Positions 9,185 through 17,324 of a stretch of DNA of 64,000 nt are shown here, in pieces. How positions within the stretch are numbered: position 1 is the first letter of the stretch; every line of letters starts with the position of its first letter. Under the pieces are notes generated by a model. It saw nothing but the letters and a program-made list of their open reading frames with translations, was not told the DNA's origin and made no database searches. A program made the translations under genes and the position numbers. Source of the DNA: Candidatus Fimimorpha excrementavium (lineage in GTDB: Bacteria > Bacillota > Clostridia > Lachnospirales > Lachnospiraceae); the NCBI GenBank assembly GCA_018710785.1, contig DVJD01000045.1, positions 19,350 to 83,349 on the forward strand, read 5' to 3'.

Positions 9185-9988
9185 TTATGACCGGTATGTT
9201 CTTGGAGACATACCGGTCCTTTTTTTGAAATAACCGGAAAAATAGTGCTCATCCGAGAATCCGCACCGCTCGGCGATTTCACGGACGGGCAGGCTGGTAT
9301 TTTTCAGCATGATTCTGGCAGATTCCAGCCGTCTGCTTTCCACATATTCCAGGGGAGTGATGCCGAAGGAGGCGCGGAACAGTCGGATGACCTGGGAGTG
9401 GGAGAGATAGACCAGACGGGTCAGGTCGTCAATGCGGACTTTTTCCTGAAAGTGATTGTCCAGATACTGCTTCATGGAAGCGGCCGCTTCCGGGATCGGA
9501 TGGACGCTGGCCAGCTGGTTTCTCTGATGGATAAACTGCAGAAGTTCATGGAAAATAATGCAGATTTGGTCCGCTGCCCGACTGTCCGTCTGCGTTTTTG
9601 CCACATCCAAAATTCTGCGGAAATAAGGTTCTGTGGGAGTGGCGGGCAGATAGGATGTATGGAGCAGCCCATAGGAGGACAGAAGGCCGGACACCAGACT
9701 GCCGTAACAGTTTAACCAGATTTTGGTCCATGGATTTTTTTTATCAGAATAATAGTTATGATCTTCTCCCTGATGGAGCAGATACGTGTCTCCGGCAGAT
9801 GGATGAAAGGTACCGTTCGGCGTTTCGATGGTTCCCGTGCCGGAGATGACATATTCCATGCAGAGAATGGAAGAATGGTTTCGGGTAATATGGTACGTAC
9901 CGTCACAATAGGAAATCCCCGCCAGCTCCACTTCAAAGGGGCGGGGAGAATATTCCGACGGAACCAATTGGTATAATTCTTCTTTCAT
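9185..9988 (-). CDS. AraC-family transcriptional regulator
   Basis: The 267-residue protein has an N-terminal cupin-like sugar-binding domain (SILCMEYVISGTGTIETPNG, residues ~40-110) and a C-terminal AraC/XylS domain with two helix-turn-helix units (LVYLSHSQVIRLFRASFG and IAERCGFSDEHYFSGYFKK). Such proteins activate carbohydrate genes on binding a sugar. I chose the ATG at 9988, which has GTGAGGAATATACGC upstream; the ATG at 10030 would lie only ~15 bp from the -10 box and has no ribosome binding site. It converges on the GH31 gene and diverges from the GH2 gene, so it probably controls one or both. The terminator of the GH31 gene lies inside its last codons. Confidence 0.88.
   Translation of the reverse strand: MKEELYQLVPSEYSPRPFEVELAGISYCDGTYHITRNHSSILCMEYVISGTGTIETPNGTFHPSAGDTYLLHQGEDHNYYSDKKNPWTKIWLNCYGSLVSGLLSSYGLLHTSYLPATPTEPYFRRILDVAKTQTDSRAADQICIIFHELLQFIHQRNQLASVHPIPEAAASMKQYLDNHFQEKVRIDDLTRLVYLSHSQVIRLFRASFGITPLEYVESRRLESARIMLKNTSLPVREIAERCGFSDEHYFSGYFKKRTGMSPRTYRS
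9189..9226 (+). terminator. Terminator of GH31 gene, inside the 3' end of the AraC gene
   Basis: GACCGGTATGT (9189-9199) pairs perfectly with ACATACCGGTC (9208-9218), followed by a seven-T run on the + strand. The same bases encode the last residues of the AraC protein on the opposite strand; the T-run is its FKK codons. Confidence 0.85.
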
Positions 9989-10044
9989 GCGTATATTCCT
10001 CACTTTTTTGCCTGTAAAATCCATATTCATCGGATGTTGATACC

Positions 10045-10078
10045 ATTATAATACAAGATAGAAAGAGTTTCCAGTCAA
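10045..10078 (-). promoter_or_regulatory. Promoter of AraC-family gene
   Basis: On the minus strand TTGACT (complement of 10073-10078) is followed 19 bp later by TATTAT, overlapping TATAAT (complement of 10045-10050). Spacing is slightly long. It supports the downstream start of the regulator. Confidence 0.45.
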
Positions 10079-10166
10079 GAAACACAAATCGGCGGTTATG
10101 GGCAGGATCTGTTCAACTTGAGAGAGAGCGGGGACTCTGGAATGCGGAAAAATAGGAGGAAGAAAA

Positions 10167-11897
10167 ATGGCGATACCGAGAAGCGAGCATCCGCAGCCGC
10201 AGATGGAGCGGAACGAATGGATGAATTTAAACGGAGAGTGGGAATTTGAGGAAGATCCCGGCTGCAGCGGGAAAGAAAGAAAAATCTATGAGCGGACTCT
10301 GGGACAGACCATACGGGTTCCGTTTTGTCCGGAGAGTGAATTATCCGGAATCGGGAAAAAGGATTTCATGAATTGTGTGTGGTACAGAAAATGCGTGAAA
10401 GCGCCGGAAGACTGGAAGGGCGGCCGCCTGCTGCTTCATTTCGGCGCAGTGGACTATCAGGCAGATGTTTATATCAATGGGAGCCATGTGGGGACACATC
10501 GGGGCGGATACAGTTCGTTCTGCATGGATGTGACTGATTACTGGAAGCGCGGGGAGGAAAATGTGATTGCGGTCTGCGCAGAGGATCATGTTCGATCCGG
10601 CTCTCAGCCAAGGGGAAAACAGAGTGCTCTTTTTTTCTCCCATGAATGCGACTATACCAGGACGACGGGGATCTGGCAGACGGTTTGGCTGGAGCATGTG
10701 CCCAAGCAGTATATTCGGTCTGTGAAGTATTATCCGGATGCCCAGAATGGCCAGCTTGTCATACAGGCGGTTTTGGAAGGGGAAGGAACCCTGGAAGCGG
10801 AAGCGTTTTACCAGGGAAAGCCCATGGGAAAATGCACCGTCATCTGCCGGAAAAACACGGCGTCGCTGACCATACCGCTTAAGGAGAAGCATCTGTGGGA
10901 TCTGGGGGACGGAAAATTATATGATCTGATTCTTACATTTGGAACGGATGAAGTGAAAAGTTACTTTGGACTGCGCGATATTGCCATTTGCGGCATGCAC
11001 TTCAAGCTGAATGGCAGGATTGTGTTCCAGAGGCTGGTGCTGGATCAGGGATTTTATCCGGATGGAATTTACACAGCTCCGGATGAGGAGGCTCTGATTC
11101 GTGATATTCAGCTGTCCATGGATGCAGGATTCAATGGAGCCCGGCTCCACCAGAAAATTTTTGAACCACGATTTTTGTATCACTGTGACAGAATGGGATA
11201 TCTGGTATGGGGCGAACATGCCAGCTGGGGATTGGACCTGTCGGATGCAAAAGCGCTGGGAATTTTTCTGCCGGAATGGGTGGAAGCAGTGGAGCGGGAT
11301 TTCAATCATCCTGCCATCGTAGGCTGGTGTCCCTTCAATGAAACCTGGGATTACGAAGGAAGAAAACAGATGGATATCATTCTGGAGACCGTGTACCGTG
11401 TAACCAAAGCCCTGGATCCGACACGGCCCTGCATTGATACCAGCGGAAGTTTTCACGTCAGGACGGATATTTTTGATGTCCATGACTATGAACAGGATCC
11501 GGCTGTTTGGAGGGAGCGCTATGACAAATTCAAAGACGGCGTCCTCGTGGATCGCTTCCAGGATCGTCAGACGTACAGAGGAGAACCCTCTTTTGTCAGC
11601 GAATACGGCGGCATCAAATGGGATGTGGATCAGACCATAGCCAGCTGGGGATATGGCAACGCGCCGAAGACGGAGGAAGAGTATATGGCACGCTATGAAG
11701 GGCTGACGACAGCTCTGATGGAAAACGAGCGGTTCCTGGGATTTTGTTATACGCAGCTGTATGACGTGGAGCAGGAAAAGAACGGAATTTACACCTATGA
11801 CAGAAACAAGAAATTTGATCTGACGAAAATCAGAGAAGTCAATCAAAGGAAGGCAGCCTGTGAAAGAGAAGAGGGAACAGAAGACAGCATAAAATAA
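10167..11897 (+). CDS. Glycoside hydrolase family 2 (beta-galactosidase/glucuronidase type)
   Basis: This 576-residue enzyme has the three classic GH2 parts: an N-terminal jelly-roll (PHPQMERNEWMNLNGEWEFE, then VDYQADVYINGSHVGTHRGG), an immunoglobulin-like middle domain, and a TIM barrel. The acid/base Glu392 is in WCPFNETWD and the nucleophile Glu479 in FVSEYGG. It hydrolyses a terminal beta-linked hexose or uronic acid; the exact sugar cannot be read from sequence. No signal peptide is present, so it acts on imported oligosaccharides. The ATG follows AATAGGAGGAAGAAAA. It is divergent from the AraC regulator and followed by a terminator. It is shorter than E. coli LacZ (1024 aa) and nearer the compact GH2 types. 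Confidence 0.9.
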   Translation: MAIPRSEHPQPQMERNEWMNLNGEWEFEEDPGCSGKERKIYERTLGQTIRVPFCPESELSGIGKKDFMNCVWYRKCVKAPEDWKGGRLLLHFGAVDYQADVYINGSHVGTHRGGYSSFCMDVTDYWKRGEENVIAVCAEDHVRSGSQPRGKQSALFFSHECDYTRTTGIWQTVWLEHVPKQYIRSVKYYPDAQNGQLVIQAVLEGEGTLEAEAFYQGKPMGKCTVICRKNTASLTIPLKEKHLWDLGDGKLYDLILTFGTDEVKSYFGLRDIAICGMHFKLNGRIVFQRLVLDQGFYPDGIYTAPDEEALIRDIQLSMDAGFNGARLHQKIFEPRFLYHCDRMGYLVWGEHASWGLDLSDAKALGIFLPEWVEAVERDFNHPAIVGWCPFNETWDYEGRKQMDIILETVYRVTKALDPTRPCIDTSGSFHVRTDIFDVHDYEQDPAVWRERYDKFKDGVLVDRFQDRQTYRGEPSFVSEYGGIKWDVDQTIASWGYGNAPKTEEEYMARYEGLTTALMENERFLGFCYTQLYDVEQEKNGIYTYDRNKKFDLTKIREVNQRKAACEREEGTEDSIK

Positions 11898-11899
11898 GA

Positions 11900-11946
11900 A
11901 TAGACCGTCGGCAAGTTGAAAACCTGTCGGCGGTCTATCATTTCAC
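11900..11946 (+). terminator. Terminator between convergent GH2 and GT2 genes
   Basis: ATAGACCG (11900-11907) pairs with CGGTCTAT (11931-11938), with partial pairing inside, then ATTT. Possibly bidirectional. The remaining ~80 bases before the GT2 stop hold no feature I can name. Confidence 0.6.
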
Positions 11947-12026
11947 TGAATCAGAGAAATCCCCTGCCCGTTGTTCCGCATAATTGGAAAAACGAGGCCG
12001 GGGATTTCGGACAGTCAGATCCCAGC

Positions 12027-13283
12027 TTACTGCCGGATCTGCTGCAAATTCTTACATACAGAATGCTGAATCGGTGTCCACTGAACTTTCTTAAAGAGAG
12101 CGCAGATGGCAATTGGAATGTATGTAAACATGAAGATCGGGAATGTAAACAAATACATAATCTTTTTATACCAAACGGAATGGATCTGTTTCCATTCGGT
12201 GATGGTGGTGATAGTACCAAATAAAAACAGGGAACAGTATACACTGAAGATGGTATTGCACACCTGGTAAGTGGACATCTCCAGAACCGCTTCATTGCCG
12301 GTCAGCAGGCCGGATAACAGGAATCCGCCGTTGACGAATACCGTAAGCAGGGTAAGAAGGGTGGCAGGAGCGATTGTCATCAGCATGTCATAACACTGAA
12401 AACGACGGCCGGTAAAACAACCCTTGATCAGATTTTTTCCATAGTTGGCAAATACCTGATAAAATCCCTTTGCCCATCTGAGACGCTGATTCCATGCTTC
12501 TTTAAAACGAATGGGCTGTTCATCGTACAGAATAGCCTTTTCGCAGTATCCGATGACTTCCCCATGGACAATGCTGTCGACGGAAAATTCAATATCTTCT
12601 GTCAGAAGATGGTGCTTCCATCCATGATTTTTCTGGATAATTTTGCTGGAAACCAGGAAACCGGTTCCGGAGATGGCACAGCTGGAATGGCAAATCATTC
12701 TGGCGCCGTTCAGATATTTGGATTCGCGCAGGAACCAAAGCGCATATCCGGCAGAAATCCAGTTGGAATCGTAATTCTTTGAATTTCTGTAACTGGTGAG
12801 TACATTATAACCTTCGTCAAAGACGTTATTCATCTCAGCGACAAAGTTTTCATCCAGAATATTGTCAGCGTCAAATACAAAATAACCTTCATAATGGTCG
12901 ATGCCCACGCTTTTCTCAATCTGGGAAAACGCATAATCAAGTGCGTATCCTTTTCCGACCTGATTATGGTTAAAACGTTCATATACAGTGGCCCCGTGCT
13001 GTCTGGCAATGTCTGCCGTGTTGTCGGTACAGTTATCAGCCACCACGATGATGTCCAGCAATTCTTTCGGATAATGCTGCGCATGAATGCTTTCCAAAAG
13101 ATTGGCGATGACAGAACTCTCATTTCGAGCGGAAATCAGTACAGCAAATTTGTGCTGCTTCTTGGCTGTGTGTTTTTTGTCTTTTACGAAGAAACGTATT
13201 AAGACGAATACGAGCTGGTATGCGTAACAGGCAAAAAACAAACACAAGATCAGCAAATTGAAATACATGATAAATGTGACCAT
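12027..13283 (-). CDS. Membrane glycosyltransferase, family 2
   Basis: The 418-residue protein has an N-terminal membrane helix (FNLLILCLFFACYAYQLVFV), a GT2 catalytic domain (~50-280) and two or more C-terminal membrane segments, the layout of processive or polyprenyl-independent GT2 enzymes such as poly-N-acetylglucosamine synthases. Motifs seen: AVLISARNESSVIANLL, the D-x-D equivalent FVFDADNIL, a TED-type catalytic site (LLTEDIEFSV) and QRLRWAKGF (QxxRW). It presumably transfers a nucleotide sugar to a cell-surface polymer. The ATG at 13283 has GGGAGGATTCACA upstream; the in-frame ATG at 13298 would start inside that site. It is monocistronic as far as can be seen; acceptor and sugar are unknown. 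Confidence 0.87.
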   Translation of the reverse strand: MVTFIMYFNLLILCLFFACYAYQLVFVLIRFFVKDKKHTAKKQHKFAVLISARNESSVIANLLESIHAQHYPKELLDIIVVADNCTDNTADIARQHGATVYERFNHNQVGKGYALDYAFSQIEKSVGIDHYEGYFVFDADNILDENFVAEMNNVFDEGYNVLTSYRNSKNYDSNWISAGYALWFLRESKYLNGARMICHSSCAISGTGFLVSSKIIQKNHGWKHHLLTEDIEFSVDSIVHGEVIGYCEKAILYDEQPIRFKEAWNQRLRWAKGFYQVFANYGKNLIKGCFTGRRFQCYDMLMTIAPATLLTLLTVFVNGGFLLSGLLTGNEAVLEMSTYQVCNTIFSVYCSLFLFGTITTITEWKQIHSVWYKKIMYLFTFPIFMFTYIPIAICALFKKVQWTPIQHSVCKNLQQIRQ

Positions 13284-13775
13284 TGTGAATCCTCCCATTC
13301 ATAATTTGTTTAAAATTTAGAATGATTTCCATTGCTTGATAACTGGCATAAGTATAATACAAAATTTGTGTCCAATGTGTGAAAAGATTATTAAGAAAAG
13401 CAGTCAATGGTCAAAAAAACGTAAGAAATTAAGGGAAAGAGCCGATGGCGGCAGCGAAAAACAGCAGGGAAAATCCGGGAAAAATCGGCGGTTCTTCATA
13501 GGTATATTTTGAACTTGATGTTAAAATATGAATGAAATATGAATAAAATAAAAAATAAATATGAAAGGATGAGAATATATGATAAAAATGAAAGAAAAAA
13601 TTTCAAAAACATGGATAAAATAGTCAAAAACAGATAAAAAAGGTCTCAGAACCAACGGACGGAATGAAAAACGGTATTCTGCTGAAAAAAGAAAATGTAA
13701 GATATCTGAAAGAATGATCCATTCCAGGTGCTTAAGAAATGGATCATTTTTCCGTATCTTACATGAATGACTGGT
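13284..13775. other. Gene-free stretch upstream of GT2 and downstream of PHP gene
   Basis: This ~490-bp AT-rich region should hold the GT2 promoter (minus-strand TATTAT near 13352 with TTCACA 18 bp upstream is a weak candidate) and the terminator of the PHP gene. Bases 13500-13620 are strongly A-rich. The only plus-strand reading frame with a ribosome binding site is 14 codons long (13579-13623). I see no RNA gene. Confidence 0.5.
13695..13764 (-). terminator. Long inverted repeat, terminator of PHP gene
   Basis: ATGTAAGATA (13695-13704) pairs with TATCTTACAT (13755-13764), and inside it AATGATCCATT (13713-13723) pairs with AATGGATCATT (13738-13748). Read on the minus strand it is followed by TTTCTTTTTT, so it should end transcription of the PHP gene. 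Confidence 0.7.
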
Positions 13776-14486
13776 TTAGAAAACATGCAGATAAGACTGC
13801 AGAAGGTCCGGATGATTATTTGCGATAAGTTCATCGGGAAAATGAAGCTGAGCCAGTAATTTTTCGGCATAGACCGAATCTCCGATGTGGGCTTTCCCAT
13901 GGCTGTCACTTCCGATAAGAATGGGAACCTGAAATTGGACGCAGAGGGGAAGGAGCGCGCGGTAACAGGAGACCGCATCTTTGCGATAACTGGCTGGAGA
14001 CAGAGAACTTTCGTTTACTTCCAAGAGAACATGGCTGGTCTTGGCCGCCCGCACAATTGCCTCATAGTCAAGCGGGTAGCGGGCGTCGTCCGGGTGCCCA
14101 ATGATGGTTACATGGGGATTTTTCATGGCATTGATATAGCTTTTGGTATTCTCATCCTTTGATCCCGGCTTCAGGCATGGGGGATGCAGACTTGCGATTC
14201 CGTAGTCCAGGCAGGAAAGGGTCTCTTCATCCAGATCCAAGTCTCCTTCATAAGAAATAATATTGATCTCAGCGCCAAACAAAAGAGAAACGTGAAACCG
14301 TCTGCGCGGGGCATGTTTTAAACTTCGAAAATAAGATGCCCTGGCGGCGCCGGTGATGGCAGGGGCATGGTCGCTGATGCCGAGAAGATGAAGACGGCGC
14401 AGAGAAGCTTCTTTGGCCATATCGTTGATGGTATCGGTGCTGCCATGTCCGCTGGCAATGGTATGGGTATGTAAATCAATCAGCAT
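13776..14486 (-). CDS. PHP-domain phosphoesterase
   Basis: This 236-residue protein of the PHP (polymerase and histidinol phosphatase) superfamily resembles YcdX-type phosphatases. Metal-binding motifs are in order: DLHTHTIASGHG at the N-terminus, LLGISDHAPA, IIGHPDDARYP and GSDSHGKAH near the C-terminus. These ligands usually bind three metal ions and hydrolyse a phosphomonoester; the substrate is unknown. A TTG at 14498 is in frame, but GGAG spaced 7 bases from the ATG at 14486 favours the latter. It is divergent from the microcompartment operon; a minus-strand promoter (TTGACT, 19-bp spacer, TACTAT near 14520-14550) is possible. No evidence ties it to the compartment. Confidence 0.88.
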   Translation of the reverse strand: MLIDLHTHTIASGHGSTDTINDMAKEASLRRLHLLGISDHAPAITGAARASYFRSLKHAPRRRFHVSLLFGAEINIISYEGDLDLDEETLSCLDYGIASLHPPCLKPGSKDENTKSYINAMKNPHVTIIGHPDDARYPLDYEAIVRAAKTSHVLLEVNESSLSPASYRKDAVSCYRALLPLCVQFQVPILIGSDSHGKAHIGDSVYAEKLLAQLHFPDELIANNHPDLLQSYLHVF

Positions 14487-14568
14487 AACGTACTCCAATC
14501 CTTCAGAAAATCATTAAATATAGTATGGTTGGTATTTTCAAAAAAGTCAAGACCCAAATGAAAACAAA

Positions 14569-14592
14569 CATAAAAACGTCTAAAAAACCACA
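14569..14592 (+). promoter_or_regulatory. A-rich CCACA element upstream of BMC promoter 1
   Basis: A block of CAT, five As, CGTCT and AAAAAACCACA lies 55 bp upstream of the -35 box (CCACA start to TTGACA start). A matching block lies 54 bp upstream of the second BMC promoter. AAAAACG also recurs at 14572 and 14592, 20 bp apart. It is a candidate binding site, perhaps for the DeoR-type regulator of this locus. Confidence 0.5.
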
Positions 14593-14642
14593 AAAACGCA
14601 GAAATAAACGGGGGACAGGCATTGAAATTGTGTTGGTTTTCG

Positions 14643-14671
14643 TTGACATGCCGCAGCGGCGGTGATATAAT
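14643..14671 (+). promoter_or_regulatory. Consensus promoter 1 of the microcompartment locus
   Basis: TTGACA (14643-14648), a 17-bp spacer and TATAAT (14666-14671), identical to the sigma-A consensus. It should drive the diol dehydratase, activase, EutS/PduU-type shell gene and EutP/PduV gene with a ~95-nt leader. Confidence 0.85.
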
Positions 14672-14771
14672 GAAAATTACAATCATGTATAGTCTGTCAA
14701 AGCGTAAAACAGCATGAAGACGCAATCCTGAAAAGGGCACTTTGGTGCAGAACAGACGGAAAGGAGAAAGG

Positions 14772-17309
14772 TTGGAACGATACTACAGTGGGAAGATTGA
14801 AAAATCTCCAAGAATTCCCAAATTGGTGGAAGCCTTATATGCAAAGATGCCGGAAATTGAACCGGCCAGGGCTGTCTTGCTTACTGAGTCCTATCGTCAG
14901 ACAGAAGGGGAACCGATCTACAGCAGACGCAGCAAAGCATTCGAGCATATTTTAAAGAACATTCCGATTATCATCCGCGACAATGAATTGATCGTCGGAA
15001 GTACAACATTGGCGCCGAGAGGATGCCAGACATATCCGGAATATTCTTATGAATGGCTGGAGGCAGAATTTGACACAGTGGCAACGAGAACGGCGGACCC
15101 GTTTTACATATCGGAGGAAACCAAGAAGGCGCTGAGGGAAGTGCATCCTTATTGGAAGGGAAAGACGACCAGCGAACTGGCGACTTCCTACATGGCTCCT
15201 GAGACGATCAAAGCCATGGAGCACAATATCTTTACGACAGGAAACTATTTCTACAATGGAATCGGTCATGTATGTGTTCACTATGATGAAGTGCTGAAAA
15301 TCGGTTATGAAGGAATCATTGCCAAAGTTCAGGAGGCGTGGGATAAATGTCAGGTTTCTGACGCGGATTACGCGAGAAGATCCTGCCTGTATGAGGCCAT
15401 GATCCGCAGCTGCCAGGCAGCGATTGATTATGCGGGAAGATACGCCGTGCTGGCCAAACAGATGGCATCCGAGTGCAGCGATCCGGTGCGCAGGGCAGAA
15501 CTGCTCCAGATTGCAGAAAATTGTATGCGCGTTCCCGCCAAGGGAGCCAGAAGCTTCTACGAAGCATGTCAGTCCTTCTGGTTTGTTCAGCAGCTGATTC
15601 AGATTGAATCCAGCGGCCATTCCATCTCCCCGGGCCGTTTTGATCAGTATATGTATCCTTATTATAAAGCGGATTTGGATGCCGGGAAGATTACGAGGGA
15701 GCAGGCACAGGAGCTGATCGACTGTATCTGGGTAAAATTAAACGATTTGAACAAATGCCGTGACGCAGCATCGGCGGAAGGATTCGCAGGATACAGCCTG
15801 TTCCAGAATCTGATTGTCGGCGGACAGGATGAGGGCGGCAATGATGTGACCAATGATCTTTCTTTCATGTGCATCAACGCGTCCATGCATGTATTCCTTC
15901 CGGCGCCGTCCCTTTCCATCCGCATCTGGAACGGTACGCCGCATGATCTGATGATCCATGCGGCCGAACTGACCAGAACCGGTATCGGTCTGCCGGCATA
16001 TTACAATGACGAAGTCATGATACCGGCGCTTCTGAACCGGGGCCTGACTTTAAAAGATGCCAGAAATTACTGCATCATCGGCTGTGTGGAGCCCCAGGCA
16101 CCAGGAAAGACCGATGGATGGCATGATGCTGCGTTCTTCAATATGTGCCGCCCGGTGGAATTGGTATTCTCCAGCGGTATGGATAAAGGCGAGCTGATCG
16201 GCGTGCCGACCAAGCCGGTGGAAGAGATGACCACGTTTGATGAATTTTATGATGCGTATAAGACACAGATGAATTATATGATTCAGCTGCTGGTCAATTC
16301 GGATAACTCCATCGATTATGCGCATATGGAACGCTGCCCGCTTCCGTTTTTGTCCTGTATGCTGGAAGACTGTATCGGAAGAGGAAAGACGGCGCAGGAA
16401 GGCGGATGTATTTATAACTTTACCGGACCGCAGGGATTTGGTATCGCCAATATGGCAGACGGACTGTACGCCATCAAAAAACTGGTATTCGAAGAGAAGA
16501 AGTTTACACTGGCAGAATTAAAAGAAGCTCTGGCGCATAATTATGGCCAGGAAGACGGAGTCGGCGCAGATCCGGCTGTGATTGCGACAGTGGCAGCCAA
16601 TGTGGCGAAGGAACTGGCTGAGGCAGGAAGAACTGTGGGAGAAGACGAGATTGCACAGATCGTCGCATCCATCGTCGGAAGTCAGCCGTCTGATGCCAAG
16701 AAAGCACGGTATGCACAGATCAAAGAACTGATTGATGAGGCACCGAAGTTTGGAAATGACGATCCGGAAGTGGATATGTTTGCAAGGGATGTGGCCTATA
16801 CGTATACACGCCCGATGGAACAGTACAGAAATCCGAGAGGCGGCATGTACCAGGCGGGTCTTTATCCGGTATCTGCCAATGTGCCTTTGGGCGGACAGAC
16901 GGGGGCGACTCCGGATGGACGGCTGTCTCATATGCCTGTGGCAGACGGCGTTTCACCGTCGGCCGGCAAGGATACGCTGGGACCGACAGCGGCAGCCAAC
17001 TCGGTGGCAAAACTGGACCACCTGATCGCTTCCAATGGTACGCTGTTTAATCAGAAGTTCCATCCGTCTGCGCTGAGCGGTACAAGCGGGCTGGAAAATT
17101 TCACCTCTCTGATCCGTGCGTTCTTCGATCAGAAGGGAATGCATATGCAGTTCAATGTTGTGAGCCGCGAGACGCTTCTGGATGCGCAGAAACATCCGGA
17201 AAATTACAAGCACCTTGTGGTCCGCGTGGCCGGATACAGTGCTCTTTTTACAACCCTGTCCAAATCTCTTCAGGATGATATTATCAGACGTACAGAGCAG
17301 GGATTATAA
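14772..17309 (+). CDS. Glycyl-radical diol dehydratase (B12-independent propanediol dehydratase)
   Basis: This 845-residue glycyl-radical enzyme most likely dehydrates (S)-1,2-propanediol to propanal. Catalytic residues are visible as Cys438 and Glu440 in IIGCVEPQAPGKTDGWHD, and the radical site as Gly821 in RVAGYSALFTTLSKSLQDD. The GCVEP form (not the choline-lyase form) and close match to glycerol/propanediol dehydratases such as HNIFTTGNYFYNGIGHV support a diol substrate. The TTG at 14772 is chosen because AAAGGAGAAAGG ends just before it; an upstream TTG at 14742 is possible. No N-terminal encapsulation peptide is seen, but residues ~591-645 are an Ala/Val-rich insertion with two amphipathic helices. 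It is first in the BMC cluster, 15 bp before its activase. Glycerol dehydratase activity is an alternative. Confidence 0.9.
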   Translation: MERYYSGKIEKSPRIPKLVEALYAKMPEIEPARAVLLTESYRQTEGEPIYSRRSKAFEHILKNIPIIIRDNELIVGSTTLAPRGCQTYPEYSYEWLEAEFDTVATRTADPFYISEETKKALREVHPYWKGKTTSELATSYMAPETIKAMEHNIFTTGNYFYNGIGHVCVHYDEVLKIGYEGIIAKVQEAWDKCQVSDADYARRSCLYEAMIRSCQAAIDYAGRYAVLAKQMASECSDPVRRAELLQIAENCMRVPAKGARSFYEACQSFWFVQQLIQIESSGHSISPGRFDQYMYPYYKADLDAGKITREQAQELIDCIWVKLNDLNKCRDAASAEGFAGYSLFQNLIVGGQDEGGNDVTNDLSFMCINASMHVFLPAPSLSIRIWNGTPHDLMIHAAELTRTGIGLPAYYNDEVMIPALLNRGLTLKDARNYCIIGCVEPQAPGKTDGWHDAAFFNMCRPVELVFSSGMDKGELIGVPTKPVEEMTTFDEFYDAYKTQMNYMIQLLVNSDNSIDYAHMERCPLPFLSCMLEDCIGRGKTAQEGGCIYNFTGPQGFGIANMADGLYAIKKLVFEEKKFTLAELKEALAHNYGQEDGVGADPAVIATVAANVAKELAEAGRTVGEDEIAQIVASIVGSQPSDAKKARYAQIKELIDEAPKFGNDDPEVDMFARDVAYTYTRPMEQYRNPRGGMYQAGLYPVSANVPLGGQTGATPDGRLSHMPVADGVSPSAGKDTLGPTAAANSVAKLDHLIASNGTLFNQKFHPSALSGTSGLENFTSLIRAFFDQKGMHMQFNVVSRETLLDAQKHPENYKHLVVRVAGYSALFTTLSKSLQDDIIRRTEQGL

Positions 17310-17324
17310 ACCGGAGGTCAAAAA

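Noticed and set aside
14690..14710. Possible CcpA (cre) site around TGTCAAAGCGTAAAACA after BMC promoter 1
   Set aside because: It misses several conserved positions of the cre consensus, so carbon catabolite control cannot be claimed from it.
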